DNA of 64,000 nt, taken from Diplolepis rosae (taxonomy: Eukaryota; Arthropoda; Insecta; Hymenoptera; Diplolepididae). The number at the start of each line of letters is the position of its first letter. Position 1 is the stretch's first letter. The notes under the pieces are model-generated. The model worked only from the letters and a program-made list of their open reading frames with translations, was not told the DNA's origin and did no database searches. The position numbers and the translations under genes were made by a program. Shown here in pieces: positions 32,700 to 44,242 of this stretch. The DNA lies in assembly GCA_030998225.1 (NCBI GenBank), contig JAPYXD010000391.1, forward strand, positions 248,001 to 312,000, in the 5' to 3' direction.

Positions 32700-35600
32700 A
32701 GCCTCCTTTATTTCACTCATGCTATGGCGCTGCAGTCACGCACGGTGCCTATACGAGTTTCCCGCTGGTATAGCATTGATGACTATATGTATACACGCAT
32801 ACTACGAATTCTAAGCCAGTTGCGCACTAAAATTTTCAACATGCGGGCCCTTGAAATTTTTTCAAAACAGTATAGCTCGACGGTGCCCCAAGGGACTTCA
32901 CAATTTGTACGAGGATCTCTAACTCAGGTAGTTCTTGATAAAAGCGAAAAGATTGTCGTATGTTCCCTCTTTTCGTGAGGTTCGTAGAATTTTGTATCGC
33001 CATGCTATCTCGTAGGTCTTTTCGATGTCAAGGCAAACGAATATTAGATCTTGTTTATTCTGGAAGACTTTAGTTATATTGATCGGAAGATTAATTAATA
33101 AGTGGATCGAACGTTGATCTTCTATGCCTGAATTCGTTTTATTTGTGAGGCAAAGAACTGTTTTTTCTCGAGAATCCAACGTAAGCAGCTGTTGGCTATT
33201 TTTTCAAGCAGTTTGCACATTGCACATGTGAAAGAGATTGGCCGATAGTTAACTGGATCAGAAGGATCCTTTCCTGGTTTGGGGTAGGAAAGACAACGGA
33301 TTCCTTCTCAATCGTGAGAAACGTTTGATTTTTCCAAATATGGTTAAATATTAGTAATAAATATTCTGTATCCAACGGAGGTAAGTTTTGAAAAAAGAGT
33401 AAGAAATAACGTCGGTGCCAGGACCTTTAACTTTTGCTTCTTCAATTGCAGCCTTGAGTTCTTCCATTGTCAGGTCGTTATCGCTGTCTGAGTTTCTATC
33501 GCTTTCATTGTTGTTTGCAGATAATGTTCTTTGATCTTCTGCTTCCTTGACTCTTCGAAAACTAAGGTATAAATTGTCATCACTGGAGTTTTTTGCAAAT
33601 CCTGCTTCTATAAGATTAGACATCTCATTAGAGTTGGTCGTGATTGTTTAGTTAGATTTTTTAAAGCCAATTATCATAGATACTGTTTTAGAGGCAATAA
33701 CTTTTTCAAATTTGTTCCAGATGGTTGATAATGATACGTGATTACTTAGGGATGAATCATGATTAATCCAAGATTCTCTACAGGTTTGGAGATAGGTACG
33801 TCTGGCTGCTGCTCTTAGCTTTTTAAATTCGAATTTGATATCTTAGTTATTTAGCTTTTTAATTTGGTTAAGTGTATGGTTTTTGTCTGATCTGGCTTTA
33901 TGACATGTATCATTCCACCATGCTGTATATGACTTCTCAGATGTGGATGTTGTTTTTCCAATGGTTGTTTCTGCAGCACAATTAACTAAAGATATGAAGT
34001 TTAACACTATTACGTCTATCAGGTTGTTAAAAAACTGAAAGTTATTTTGGCGTTGGTTCAATTCATGGTCAATTATTCCTTGAAATAGTTCCCAATTTAC
34101 TTTTTTAAAATTCTACTTCGGTATAATAGTTATTTGAGGATTTGAATTTGTTATCGAAATTTTGATTGGGTAGTCATCACTATCATTTAATTCTAGTAAT
34201 GTTTCCTATAAGAATTTTGGAGCAATTTGAAGGCTACATGTGGTGAGATCTATTGCACTGAAAGATCCGTTTGCAATGCTGAAATGGATACGTGATCCGT
34301 TATTAAGGAGGAATAAGTCCGAATTGTCTATGATTTTGTTGATTCTTTTTCCTCTACCACAACCTGTGTTTGATTTCCCCACAAGTAGGAAAGGTGTTGG
34401 TAGTTTCAGATCAGGTTTCCATTTCATTTGTTTCAAAGTTATAACTGTTCGGTATGTATATGTTGCATATGCATAATTGGAAGGGGATATTCATTCGAAC
34501 AGCGAGAACCTTCAAGTTACTTCACAGCTGAACCTCTGTTCCAGTTATGTCATTTCTAATATACGTGGCTACTCCTCTGCTGGCACGTATTGCGTCATTT
34601 CTATTCTCAATGAGTTTTTGGTATCCCTTAGTATTACCGTATTCGTTATCCTTAAAGTTGATTTCTTGGAGTGTGATAATGTTAGGGTCTTTTTCCTTAA
34701 TTATTAGTTGGAGTTCTTTATAATGGGTGCGAAACCCATTTAGATTCCATTGAAATATATTCATAAATTAAACTAATTTTCTTCATATTTTTCATCTGAG
34801 TCGATTACTGACTTGATGTCTTCACCCTGGAAATTGATTTCTGACAAATTGAAGTCAGAAATTACATTATACATTATCTTCACTTTTTTCGATGATTTTT
34901 GTGAATCTGATTTTAATTTTACGTTCCTGTCATCGGGGGTAGAGGTTTTGCAAGGTAGCAATTAAAACTTCGATGTCATCAGTATAGTCATTTACTATTG
35001 TGGGGAGATCAGTAGCTCCATGGCAGCTTTCAATTAGTAATTTTAGTTGCTTGACGTTAAGAGCGTAATTAGTGGGATTGTCATCTAAATTTTCCTTTGT
35101 AGGAAGAAGCATATCTCCGACCGAGGGTTGGTTGGTTTGTCTTCGTTGACTTAGGATTTTTTCTAGGTCTAGCAGTTGCTCTCTTTGATGGGATTTCTTT
35201 GCTGCCTGAGATTGGTTTTATTTGGGTCTGTCCCTTCCGTTTCGTCAGTTCAATTGGGATTTGGTTCGCAGTATTTGACGAGATAACTGTCTTGTTCACA
35301 TAAAAAGCAAATTGTATTTTCCAGAGCGATGAGATTCGGTATTATGTGCCCTCGATAAATATTAGCATTGATTCCGATAGTATTTGGGCATCATCTGGTT
35401 GAATAAACACATGGCATCGAAGACTTAACACGTGGGAAAATCTTTTTATTGTTACCTAGAATATTCGTCGCTACTGCTTTGAAACTTTCCGAAGCTTCCT
35501 TTTCAATTTCAGTCATTTGAGTGATAAAATTCATGTCCTTGAATAATGTCTGAACCTGTGGTCCATCGAATACCCCTTGTTTCAATTTAGCATCAGAAAT

Positions 35601-35760
35601 TATTGAGAATTTTTGCCTTGTATACTCTCTCATCAGGCCAATGTTTTCTACTGTAATGGTTGGCTCGATATCTGCTATTCCACAGGCATAAGAAGCATGG
35701 CTCTCTCGTTGAACCTGATTTTTGTCCTTGTATCATAGTTATAATATTGAGATCACCACA
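32700..35760 (-). pseudogene. Decayed non-LTR retrotransposon (ORF1 and ORF2)
   Basis: Reading right to left: an ORF1 gag-like region (35640-34780) with a knuckle-like C-x2-C run (CFLCEQ...VKYC) and a basic tract rich in K/R and P; then ORF2 starting MNIFQWNLNGFRTHYKELQ (apurinic endonuclease start, 34764) with ITLQEINFK; endonuclease pieces at 34206-34436; a segment before the RT (AAIEEAKVKGPGTDVISY, 33480-33400); and an RT piece FVCLDIEKTYEIAWR (33050-33000; the DxxxAFD motif A). Frameshifts and stops occur throughout; the 3' half of the RT is lost. I- or Jockey-group affinity is an inference. Confidence 0.75.
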
Positions 35761-36060
35761 GATTTACCATTTATAATGTGGGTACTTCACTTCATCCAGA
35801 AGCATTTCCACATCGTTATATTCCTCTTTGATCACTGTTGGGTGAACTATCAAAATGGGGGCGTGGGCATTTGTATTATGTAGTAGAACGACTTTTATTT
35901 TACGTTCCGATAAATTGATAAAAAGTCTTCATCTCAATACTCTTAAATGTAGTCTATTAAATAAATAATTTAAAAAAAAAATTAAATCTAGAGGTTTCTT
36001 CCATATGGTTGGTATAGGATATTAATTTATTATTGAATATTGTTACATATTGAAAATAAT
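35760..36060. other. AT-rich stretch, possible 5' UTR of the non-LTR element
   Basis: Nothing recognisable beyond its position upstream (on the - strand) of the gag-like frame. Confidence 0.3.
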
Positions 36061-36507
36061 TCTTACTTTATAATCATTTTTCGGAATCGGTGATAAATAC
36101 TGAATAAAAATACGCAAAATTTAATCTATTGCATGCAGTTTTTACCAAGAAATCGCGATTTATGTTTTTAGAAACATTGATTTTAGGTTATTCAAAATTG
36201 ACCTTTTATACTTATTTTTTCGAAAACAACATGTCGGAGTGGAAAAAACCTAATAAATAAAAGGTGTATTTTGACAAGTTCAGTACAGTTTCATGATTTA
36301 GAGAAAAATTTTATAATTTTCAGTTAATCTTTAGTCGATTTTACGTTACATTTCTTTAAAGCATTGTATATTTATTATAATTCTCCATGACATTTGTGAG
36401 TTAAAAATTTTGAATCTTTCAGAACATTTCTAACAGTTTTCATTTTAAACATATATATTTCAAAATTCTCATACTACAATAAATCAAATATTGCTTTAAT
36501 TACAAGT

Positions 36508-37345
36508 TGTGCATGGGAGAAGAATGAATATGTGACTCGAAATGAAAAATCAGGATTACGAACCGAAAAATCGATTTGCAGATATTAATTAATCTTTGTG
36601 AAAAAAGATATGAGGAATCGATTGAAGTTAGTCCCAATACTCAACATTTTTAAAATTGGCAAGATACTCTTTTTCAAACTCGAATAAGCTGTGGAAATCA
36701 GCCGCTACTTTTCACTTACAACTACAAAGTTTTTCTCGACCATCTTTTTCGGTCCGTAACTCTGATTCTTCATTCTGGGTCACATTTTCAGTATTCATAG
36801 CCAAATATTTGAATATGGGAAAAATATCTTTTAGTGGAAAGTCGGGTATACTGGAACACTTAATTTTGAATAATTATATTTAATTCTATGAATAGTTTTA
36901 ACATCTTCAATCCGAAACCAACAGAAAAAATTTCAAACCAAATCAATCCAGAAGTCAAATATTTTTTCGGAAATTCTCAATATTTCGAAAAGTGTGGAGA
37001 ATACATAAAAACTGATAAAATTTCGGGTATTTCCCTTCAGGGAAATACCTTGTAATTCCTTAACTAATTCCGTCAGTAAAAATTCAAAAAAAGCAACAAA
37101 ATTTTCAAACATTAAATTTTCTTTCATAAATTTGAAATATCTCAAAAGCGGTGAAAAACAAATAAAAGATATCAAATTTTGGGGTTTCTAAATAAAGGAA
37201 GTTCCACAAACAAAATCCCTAAAAGTTAGAGGAAATTTAAATCTTTCTCAAAAATTGAACAGAAATCTAGTAAACAAAAAGAGTTTTTGATTAAAGTTCA
37301 TTTCACCCGTTTGTGAAGTGATCGGGAAAAAGGTCGCATTTGACT
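36508..37345. repeat. Dispersed repeat, shorter copy
   Basis: Second copy of the repeat at 2236-3620, same orientation, lacking the ~280-bp SINE-containing insert and the 3260-3540 part. Order of shared blocks is preserved (gcatgggagaagaatgaata ... gtcgggtatactggaacact ... aaattttctttca ... gaaaaaggtcgcatttga). Confidence 0.7.
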
Positions 37346-37349
37346 TTTA

Positions 37350-37940
37350 TCACACGTTAGAGATTATTTAATAATTCATAAATAGCTGGCTCACATCGAC
37401 CCTCAATATTTTTAAGTTTTGACTTATGTTTTTTAAAGTTCACGCTATTAGAATTCAATTATTATTTTCAAGAATTTTAATTTGTTTTGTGGGTGTTTCC
37501 GGCACAATTTCATGTAAATGTGTTCCATTTTTTTTATCTTTACATACTCCAAAATAGGGATCACATGTGGAATATTTTATATTTTTTTTATATTTTAGAA
37601 ACAAAGATCACTAATCAGGACTCCTACTAAAGACGAAACGTCTGAAGGAAAAAATAAAATCCTGAGTTACATTATTTTTGGACCCTAGAGCCAAAATAAA
37701 AACCAACTACTATTATTATATTATGATATTAAAATAATATGTGACGTACCAAATATTGAAGAATGCATCACAGTCCGGTAAACTTTAAGTATGCAAAGTA
37801 AAATTTCGGAATGTGCGTCATAGATTATTGCAATAGTATTAAATAATCTCCAACTTGTTCATGTGTCCCAATTTTTCTCAAAAGTTGAGTAAACTTTCTC
37901 GAACTATTCGTCTCCACGTGTCGCCTGCACAGATAATATC
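37350..37940. other. AT-rich stretch with GACGAAACGTC motif
   Basis: 37635-37650 reads CTACTAAAGACGAAACGTC, which resembles the core of a minimal hammerhead ribozyme as carried by Penelope-like elements, but the first core box is imperfect. 37840-37915 is weakly like 2150-2236 upstream of the first dispersed repeat. No gene. Confidence 0.35.
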
Positions 37941-38007
37941 GTCTTCATATTTTTCTCGTCAATGACTTGAAAAGGATATATCCTAACAATGCAACAACTG
38001 AGAAGCA

Positions 38008-38345
38008 AATATGTGACGCGATCTGAAGAAATGTCCCTAGGAAGTCAAAAATCGATTTTCCGATATTCGACGTTTTGCATAGATTTAAACCTGCTAAACA
38101 AGATGGTGTAGTTGAAAAAATTCTATCATTAATAGTTTGTTCGTTACGAGATACTCTGTCTTTCTTTCCGAAGACGGCTGAATTGGACGAACTGACACAG
38201 ACCATAAACCTGTACAAGTATGCGTATTGAAAGAAGAGAGAAATGTCGGAAGAGCTCTATCGGCTCGTCGCCACTTCTCCTGCTTCTTCCCGAAAATCTA
38301 CGCTTGGCTTCTTAGGGCTCTTTCTTCAGATCGTGTCACATATAA
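38008..38345. mobile_element. Short fold-back/TIR element
   Basis: atatgtgacgcgatctgaag...ccctaggaag at 38009-38046 returns inverted at 38303-38343 (cttagggctc...ctt cagatcgtgtcacatat). Arms of about 55 bp with weaker matching beyond. The ORF on each strand is a shadow of the other. Confidence 0.6.
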
Positions 38346-39213
38346 TGATGTTTCACGGAACGCGCATAGGAAAAAAATGTATTTAGATGAATTTATTCAA
38401 ATTAATTACTATATGAAACAATTATTTTTATGATTTAGATTTACCCTTGATGCCTACTACATTTTTTAATTTTAGCAAAGTTTTCAACCACTTAACTATT
38501 AAATCAAATAACTTGATAATTAATTAATCTTATTCATGTCCAGTTGTGCCCGACTTTTTCCTATATTCAGTTCTTGTATGTACTCGTATTTATATTCAGT
38601 TGTCATTTCTATTACCATACATAAGATACTAATATCTCTATATTTTAATAAATTTAGATTTTACAACTGATTATATAAAATAATTGGCCTATTGTTAGAT
38701 AACTATTTTTCTTCTTATATGCATTGTTCTTACATACACGTATGTAAGGATAAAATTTTTTATTGATTAGTTAATAAATTGAAATAGATAAATAGGCAGA
38801 CACCACTATCAAAACATTTTTGGCACCAAGGGGTCTAAATGGGATGATTTATTAGGCAAACCTGGAGCTAAACGTTGAGTAAACTTCACATTGAAAATTA
38901 CAGTATAGGAATATAGTGTCAAAACTCTAGTATACCGTGGAGAACCGTTTTACCGCCTGAGAAAATTGTATTGTATGCTGAAGTTTTATATACTACATAA
39001 TCAGAAAAGTGTAATGGATGCAGATTTCCATACAACTCCTCCGATTTTTCACCTGGTTCATACCTTTTGACTTTCTATAAAGACAAAAAATAGTTTTTTC
39101 TATGTAGCGGTGTTTGTATATTTGTCTGTCGGCCTATCTTTGACAAAAAATATCTACAATTAACAATTTACACCTTATCTTTAAATTTATTAATCAAATG
39201 GCTATATGCGCAG

Positions 39214-39488
39214 AAAACAAAAGAAAAACAGCGATAGTGCCTAAAGATTACACTAATATTCTTGTTTCGTTATGGAAAATGATCACTGAAAAAGAATATA
39301 ATATATTATGCCTTGGAGCCTTAATTACCTCATATGTGGTCTTTACTACTAATCAATGTTCTAAAAAGCTGGAGTCACTTAGTGAGGTTGGCATTTTGAC
39401 TGGAATAAATAATATCACAGATTGTCCAGAAAGAATTCTGAACAGTAAACAACGACTTCGTCAATTATCGAAATTTTCTATTCTAATT
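39214..39488 (+). CDS. SPH-A2 exon 1: chymotrypsin-fold pseudoprotease, N-terminal half
   Basis: Duplicate of SPH-A1 (other exons: 40680-40784, 47497-47583, 47653-47818). Same length (275 bp), same phase 1 acceptor (gcgcag) and same GTAAGT donor. Contains ILVSLWK, ILCLGALITS and FTTNQC (His replaced by Gln), and FSILI (Asp replaced by Ser). By my count about 25 of 91 residues differ from SPH-A1, with about 33 amino-acid-changing and 7 silent base changes, while the next intron differs by roughly 10%. The frame is open and the splice sites are intact. Upstream sequence 38500-39213 matches 5180-6514, minus the fold-back. Confidence 0.75.
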
Positions 39489-39505
39489 GTAAGTATTCCT
39501 ATATA

Positions 39506-40573
39506 CAGGCCTCACAGACCGGTCCCTATATCCCCTATTGTCCTTTATATTCAGTTGAGGTCCCTAAAGTCCCCTATTTTCACGATTTGGTCCCTAAAGT
39601 ACTTTATTTTCAGCCATTAGTGTGCATTTTTTAAAATTTGTATAAAATCGATGTATACAAGCGTTGCATTCTTCTAATGACCTCACTATTTTGAAACTGT
39701 CATTAAATAATATTTAAATTACGAGCGCTTTTATTCAAGAAATTATGATTGGTCGATGTACGCACTGCCTCAGCCAATAACATCAGCGACGAACGACATG
39801 TTAATGTTAGGTGTAATAGGTAAAACCATCGCAATAATGATATAAATATCATTCGGAATTTAAAAGACTTAAGAATTTAAAAAGAAGTCTATAGATGTAA
39901 CCGATACAGTAGTATTGTATTAGTAATTTATTTAAACTTAAAATTAAGTCAAGAAAACTCATATTGTGTTATTAGAAGTATACTTATTAATGAAAAAACT
40001 GAAATTTAAAGAAATAACATTCATTCCTTAACCAAAGTATAAAACATATAAAAAAAAAGGAAATTTTGTTGAGAGTTAATTGAAATTCAATTCAATTAGT
40101 CTTACATACTCTATAACTCTGAATCAGTCAAAATCAGTGAAAATTAGACTCTGATTCAGATTTAGAGAGTACAAGTCGTGGTATGTAGGTAATTTCCTAT
40201 TTAATACTCACGTCCGAAAATTTGTGAAGTACAGTTGTGTACAAAAATATGAATATATTTATTGAATTTGAAAATCTTTCTGTGGAAAAAAGACGCCTTC
40301 GATTGCGCTGGGATTCGAGCCCAAGTCTTTTGATTACCGGTCGACTGCTCTTTCAAACTCAACTAATTAATTTGAATATATTTATTACTTATTAAAATAA
40401 AAAGTATCACGTCTTTATTTACCTTTTATCAAGAGTTTATTCTTTTCAATAACTTTCTTTCATACCTAATTTTTGTTAAAAATGTACCCTATAAGCGTAA
40501 AAAAGGTCCCTATGGGCAAGAAAAAAGGTCCCTATACACCTTATTTTTTATCCCAAAGGGACTGTGAGGCCTG
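39506..40573. mobile_element. 1.07-kb TIR element in SPH-A2 intron 1
   Basis: The ends CAGGCCTCACAG and CTGTGAGGCCTG are perfect inverted repeats, flanked by TATATA on both sides (39500-39505 and 40574-40579). SPH-A1 intron 1 has the uninterrupted site (attccaatataacactg), so the insertion is directly shown. Subterminal AGGTCCCTA-type repeats occur at both ends (39540-39600; 40500-40545). It contains a SINE fragment (40265-40355). No transposase. Confidence 0.88.
40265..40355 (-). repeat. tRNA-derived SINE fragment
   Basis: On the - strand it matches the SINE at 58700-58825: tail (gaaaatctttctgtgg...aaagacg) and the B-box region (gggctcgaatccc). Flanked by ctaattaatttgaa, which also follows the copy at 2836-3115, so these two share more than the SINE. 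Confidence 0.7.
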
Positions 40574-40679
40574 TATATAGCACTGAAGAATTTGATCTTG
40601 AATTACTTTTATCTTATTATTTTTTATAATAAGACATTTGTTAGATACTTATAACATGAAAAATTTTATTTTTGTTTAG

Positions 40680-40784
40680 TTGGATAGGGAGATTAATCTA
40701 CCATCGTCTGTAAGAATAGGTGTCGTGACTACGGGCATTGATGAGACAGATAAAAGTGGAGTATTCTTAGGTTGGAACAAAATG
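40680..40784 (+). CDS. SPH-A2 exon 2: 'GW' segment
   Basis: 35 codons in phase 0/0, LDREINLPSSVRIGVV to FLGWNKM. Two silent and about nine replacement changes relative to SPH-A1. The 6.7-kb intron that follows holds the nest at 40901-43310, two fold-backs and two mariners. Confidence 0.75.
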
Positions 40785-41051
40785 GTAACAATATTCGGCT
40801 GCATAGAGAAAGATAAGCTTGTCATAATAGCAAATATCATATGTTGTTCTCTCTGAATTTGTTCTTATTACAGTATATATGGTATTGTTTTGAACACACA
40901 TGAGGGCCCTCTTCAGTGTCATAAATTTAAAGATTATTTCAAAATTTCAATAAATGATTCAAATATTGAAAATAATGAAAACCATACAGCTCAAAAAACT
41001 TATCTCATGGGTTGCAAATCACAATAAAGCAGTCCAGTATGCAAATCACGT

Positions 41052-41540
41052 ACACGGAAAAAAATTTAGCGCAGATGCTGCCCATAGCAGTGGAGCTGTT
41101 ACGTTTAGCGGAGAAGAGTTGTGCGACTAAGCAATTGGGTATGCTGCGTTCCCTCTGTCGGTGAGCAGCTGCCCCTTTTTGGGGGAGCAGTTGACTCACG
41201 TCAAAGGAACACAGCGCTCCTTTCGGTAGGGAGTGTAGTTGCACCGCATCGTTAGGCAAATGCGAAAGCAGGCGAAAGTACAACTTTTAAGTTTTTTATG
41301 ATTTACATGAAAGCGCCCAAGGAAATGATGTTTCCTGTATATATATGAAACATCATTTGGGTATGCTGCGTTCCCTCTGTGGGTGAGCAGCTGCCCCTTT
41401 TTGGGGGAGCAGTTGACTCTCGTCAACAATCTGTTTACAAATAACCTAACCTCAATGTTGAGATTTTAAATAATTTCACATCATTTTGAGAAATTAAACA
41501 AATTCTTCGAAAGATATAATAATTAAGGACGATTTCAGAA
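41052..41540. repeat. CACGG-ended repeat with duplicated hairpin module
   Basis: Starts CACGGAAAAAAATTT and contains two direct copies (41147-41203, 41356-41425) of a module gggtatgctgcgttccctct...gagcagctgcccctttttgg, each with hairpin potential. Its right part (41493-41540) is the empty-site counterpart of the MITE insertion at the start of the window. Confidence 0.65.
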
Positions 41541-41659
41541 ATAAATATAAATAAAAGTATAATATAAATAAATAAATATAAATATTCGTAGTATGTTTGT
41601 ATACGTATAGTCACCAATGCTATGCCAGCGGCCGACTCGTAGATCGTGCAAAACTGCAA

Positions 41660-42300
41660 TTTAAACCTAACTGTGATATGCGTTTGAATAGCTAGATGTC
41701 AAAGGTTATTGTTAACAGTTAACAAAATGTCAGGTCTAGTGAGATGGAAAAGAACATTTATAAAGAACAAAACTTTAGACTTTGAAGTGCATCGAAATTC
41801 GAGACTGGTTGAAGCGATGAAAAGAAAATATTCTGCCGGAAATTTCACGCATGCTTCCAAGCTGGTTGTGTGTGTGTGTGTGTATGTGTGAGTGCGTCGA
41901 GGCCTACAGCAGACTAGATGAAGAAAGGGAACAGTGTTGCCGGGTCACGATACTGTTACGTTTATCTGTTTCAAAGTGACTGAAATTTAAATGTTCTAAA
42001 TTAGATTATCTATAAATCTGCACGGAGAGATTTGATTTTTTTTCAAAAATTTATATTTTCAAGCAGCACAAATACCGACATTTCTTAAATTTCTCTACCA
42101 GAGCGTTTAATTACTACAAATTAAAATGAAGAGAGTACCTATGCATTGCCCATGAATTACGTGTTAAAATAGTCAACTTTGACATTAATTATCTCTGCAT
42201 CGGTATGGTTGAAAAATTTGAAATTGATTTGGCTTATAAATAATTATTCTATTTAAATATCAGCTCCTTTTTTGAAAAATTCTACCAGAGATCGATTTTT
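41660..42300. repeat. Inverted partner of the repeat at 30770-31335
   Basis: Mirrors 30770-31335 block by block, with (GT)n in place of (AC)n. A 60-codon frame at 41709-41891 is not conserved in the partner. 41583-41650 also matches 32740-32820 inverted. Confidence 0.75.
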
Positions 42301-42329
42301 TTACATACTACCTTAAGGCCTTTATTGCC

Positions 42330-43010
42330 GGAGTCTCTTACCGCGCGAGCTCGTTAGGTCCTTCTCTACCCAGGCAGAAAAGTCGGTGTACTGCCAATCC
42401 TTACAACCGACGTGGTACCATTCCGGTTGTAACTCGAGAGTGATGCCAGCGCTGCCGAACAGCAATGGGCCAAGCGTTGGAACAGCACTGGGGCAGCGAT
42501 CGCTAAACACCGGCGCACTACTGCTTTTCAGTGTTAGCAAACTACCGACATTTGTGTAATGTCAAGCATTGGCGCAGCACTGGCGCAGAACTGGCTCAGC
42601 ACCGGTGTAGTACCGCAGCTCAATGTTAGCAAACAACCACACGGAAAAAAATAGTTCAATAAAGTTTATAGAATTATGCAAGAGTTTGGGATACAAGCAT
42701 TCACGGAACAGAGCTTTGGAAAATGTACAAAACTTTTCAGAATAAAATGCGGAACATTCAGGAAAAATTATTGAAAGTTCCACATTTTATTCTGAAAAGT
42801 TCTCTAAATTTTCTAGAACTCTGTTCGGTTAATTTGTGTATCCTCTACTCTTCAACAGTTTTATAAACTTTACTGAACTATTTTTTGCCATGCAACATTT
42901 CACTGGTTCGGCACCAGCGCAGTAGCGCCGTTCAGTGTTGGCAAACAACCTACTTCTGAGTATTAGCAAGCGTCAGCGCAGCTCCGGCGCAGTACCGCTG
43001 CTGTAAATTT
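42330..43010. repeat. GC-rich degenerate repeat (GGCGCAGCACTGG type) with fold-back insert
   Basis: Units such as cagcactggcgcagaactgg and cagtgttagcaaacaacc recur before and after a fold-back MITE at 42638-42895. The interrupted unit continues on the other side, so the MITE is the younger insertion. Confidence 0.6.
42638..42895. mobile_element. Fold-back MITE (~258 bp)
   Basis: CACGGAAAAAAATAGTTCA at the left; the right end reads the inverse with small changes (TGAACTATTTTTTGCCATG). Arms of about 120 bp, centre near 42767 (ggaacattcagg/ttccacattttattctg). Confidence 0.75.
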
Positions 43011-43453
43011 CCTCCTGGAATAGAAGAAAACTGTTTTAAAACCTACCCAAGACATGTGGATTTGCTAACTGAGAATTTTTCTTACAAGGTCATGTGAGGT
43101 CCTTTTCCTCTTTGAAGAAGACTATTGTCCTATACCTCGTTGAAAAACTCGAGACGACTGTAGAGATTGCATATTGAACTGCTTCATTGTGATTTGCAAC
43201 CTATGAGATAAGTTTTCTGAGCTTTATAATTTCCTTTATACTTAATATTTTAATCATTTACTGAAATTTTGGAATAATTTTTATGCCAAAGACACTGAAG
43301 AGGGCCCCTATATCTAGCCAAAACGTTTGCCTTTATTTTTGTGTTTCTCAATACATACCATTATCAATTTATAAATAATAAGACAGAAGAATCTGACCTT
43401 ATGCCAAAAGAACAAGAATTCAATAAAAATTTTGTTAATTTTGGGTCAATATA

Positions 43454-43978
43454 TCAGGTGTAGAAATAAGTTTCCGCCGTTTTTTATCAAAAATTGGGCA
43501 TTTATTGTGAAAATACGGAACCTTATATTTTATTCGACGTATTGTCCATCGTATTGTTCTTCTTGATTTTGGCACGAATCTTGATTCAATAATGCTTTCA
43601 ATTCCGCGTCTTCGCACACTTTCGGTCTTCCGCTACTTTCTTTGTCTTCGATGTCAAATTCTTAAACTTTTGAAACCACTCACGACCAATTCTCTCACTC
43701 AAGGCAGCCTCAATTGATATACATCAGCTGCAGATTACTTCAAAATTGAAGAAGTAAATCAAAAGTTTCCGCAAATGACGCTTATGCGGCTCAAAACTCG
43801 ACATTTTCGCACACAAAAGAATATATTATACTAATAAAAATTCACTAATATTTCAAGGTTATCTTGTTGACAGATGTCCAAACTTACGGCAGTGACGTTT
43901 TACATCTATCAATTTCAACCAAAACTTACTGGTGGCACCAACTTTAGTTAAACGGCGGCAACATATTTGTACACCTGA
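43454..43978 (-). mobile_element. Internally deleted mariner-like element (525 bp)
   Basis: The ends TCAGGTGTAGAAAT and ATTTGTACACCTGA are inverted, with TA on both sides. On the - strand the start of a mariner transposase is visible from about 43810 (LRKLLIYFFNFE, AALSERIGREWFQKFKN, then ERKCAKTRN-like remnants); everything after the DNA-binding region is deleted. Flanks continue as duplicated SPH intron sequence (43980-44110 matches 11230-11370). Confidence 0.75.
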
Positions 43979-44242
43979 TAATGTTGTCAAATATGTTACG
44001 TTATAAGAGAAAAGAGTATTGGGCATTTTGAAAATTATTCTCAACCCTGCAGTGAATCCTCTTGTAGGAACCCATATAGGAACCTACCTAGTTTTCCATA
44101 TCGAATCCTACACAGGAACCTATCATAATTCCTATGAAAATTTAAGACCAGAATTTTTATATTAAATAAACTATGGCCCTCCTATAAATACAGGTTACTA
44201 CACTACCGTCGGAAATTGTGCGCACGGTGCTTGTCATCGCTA

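Larger units (their letters stand above)
30298..36283. mobile_element. 6-kb block bounded by ~200-bp inverted repeats
   Basis: 30298-30500 (gagcttgtcaaaatacaact ... cataaatcgcgatttctcgg ... tttttattcag) recurs inverted at about 36060-36283. Between them lie a THAP-domain remnant (31523), a fold-back element (31977-32548) and a decayed non-LTR element (32700-35760). The simplest reading is a THAP-transposase DNA transposon that later took insertions, but two independent inverted copies of a repeat are also possible. Confidence 0.5.
40901..43310. mobile_element. 2.4-kb nested TIR element in SPH-A2 intron 2
   Basis: TGAGGGCCCTCTTCAGTGTC at the left and GACACTGAAGAGGGCCCCTA at the right are inverted, and about 130 bp further in stay inverted (atctcatgggttgcaaatca / gatttgcaacctatgagat). 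Inside are a CACGG-type repeat (41052-41540), the inverted partner of 30770-31335 (41660-42300) and a GC-rich repeat with its own fold-back (42330-43010). The ends have no counterpart in SPH-A1. Confidence 0.75.

Noticed and set aside
37945..38433. 90-codon (-) and 68-codon (+) ORFs resembling membrane protein pieces
   Set aside because: They are mirror images created by a small inverted-repeat element.
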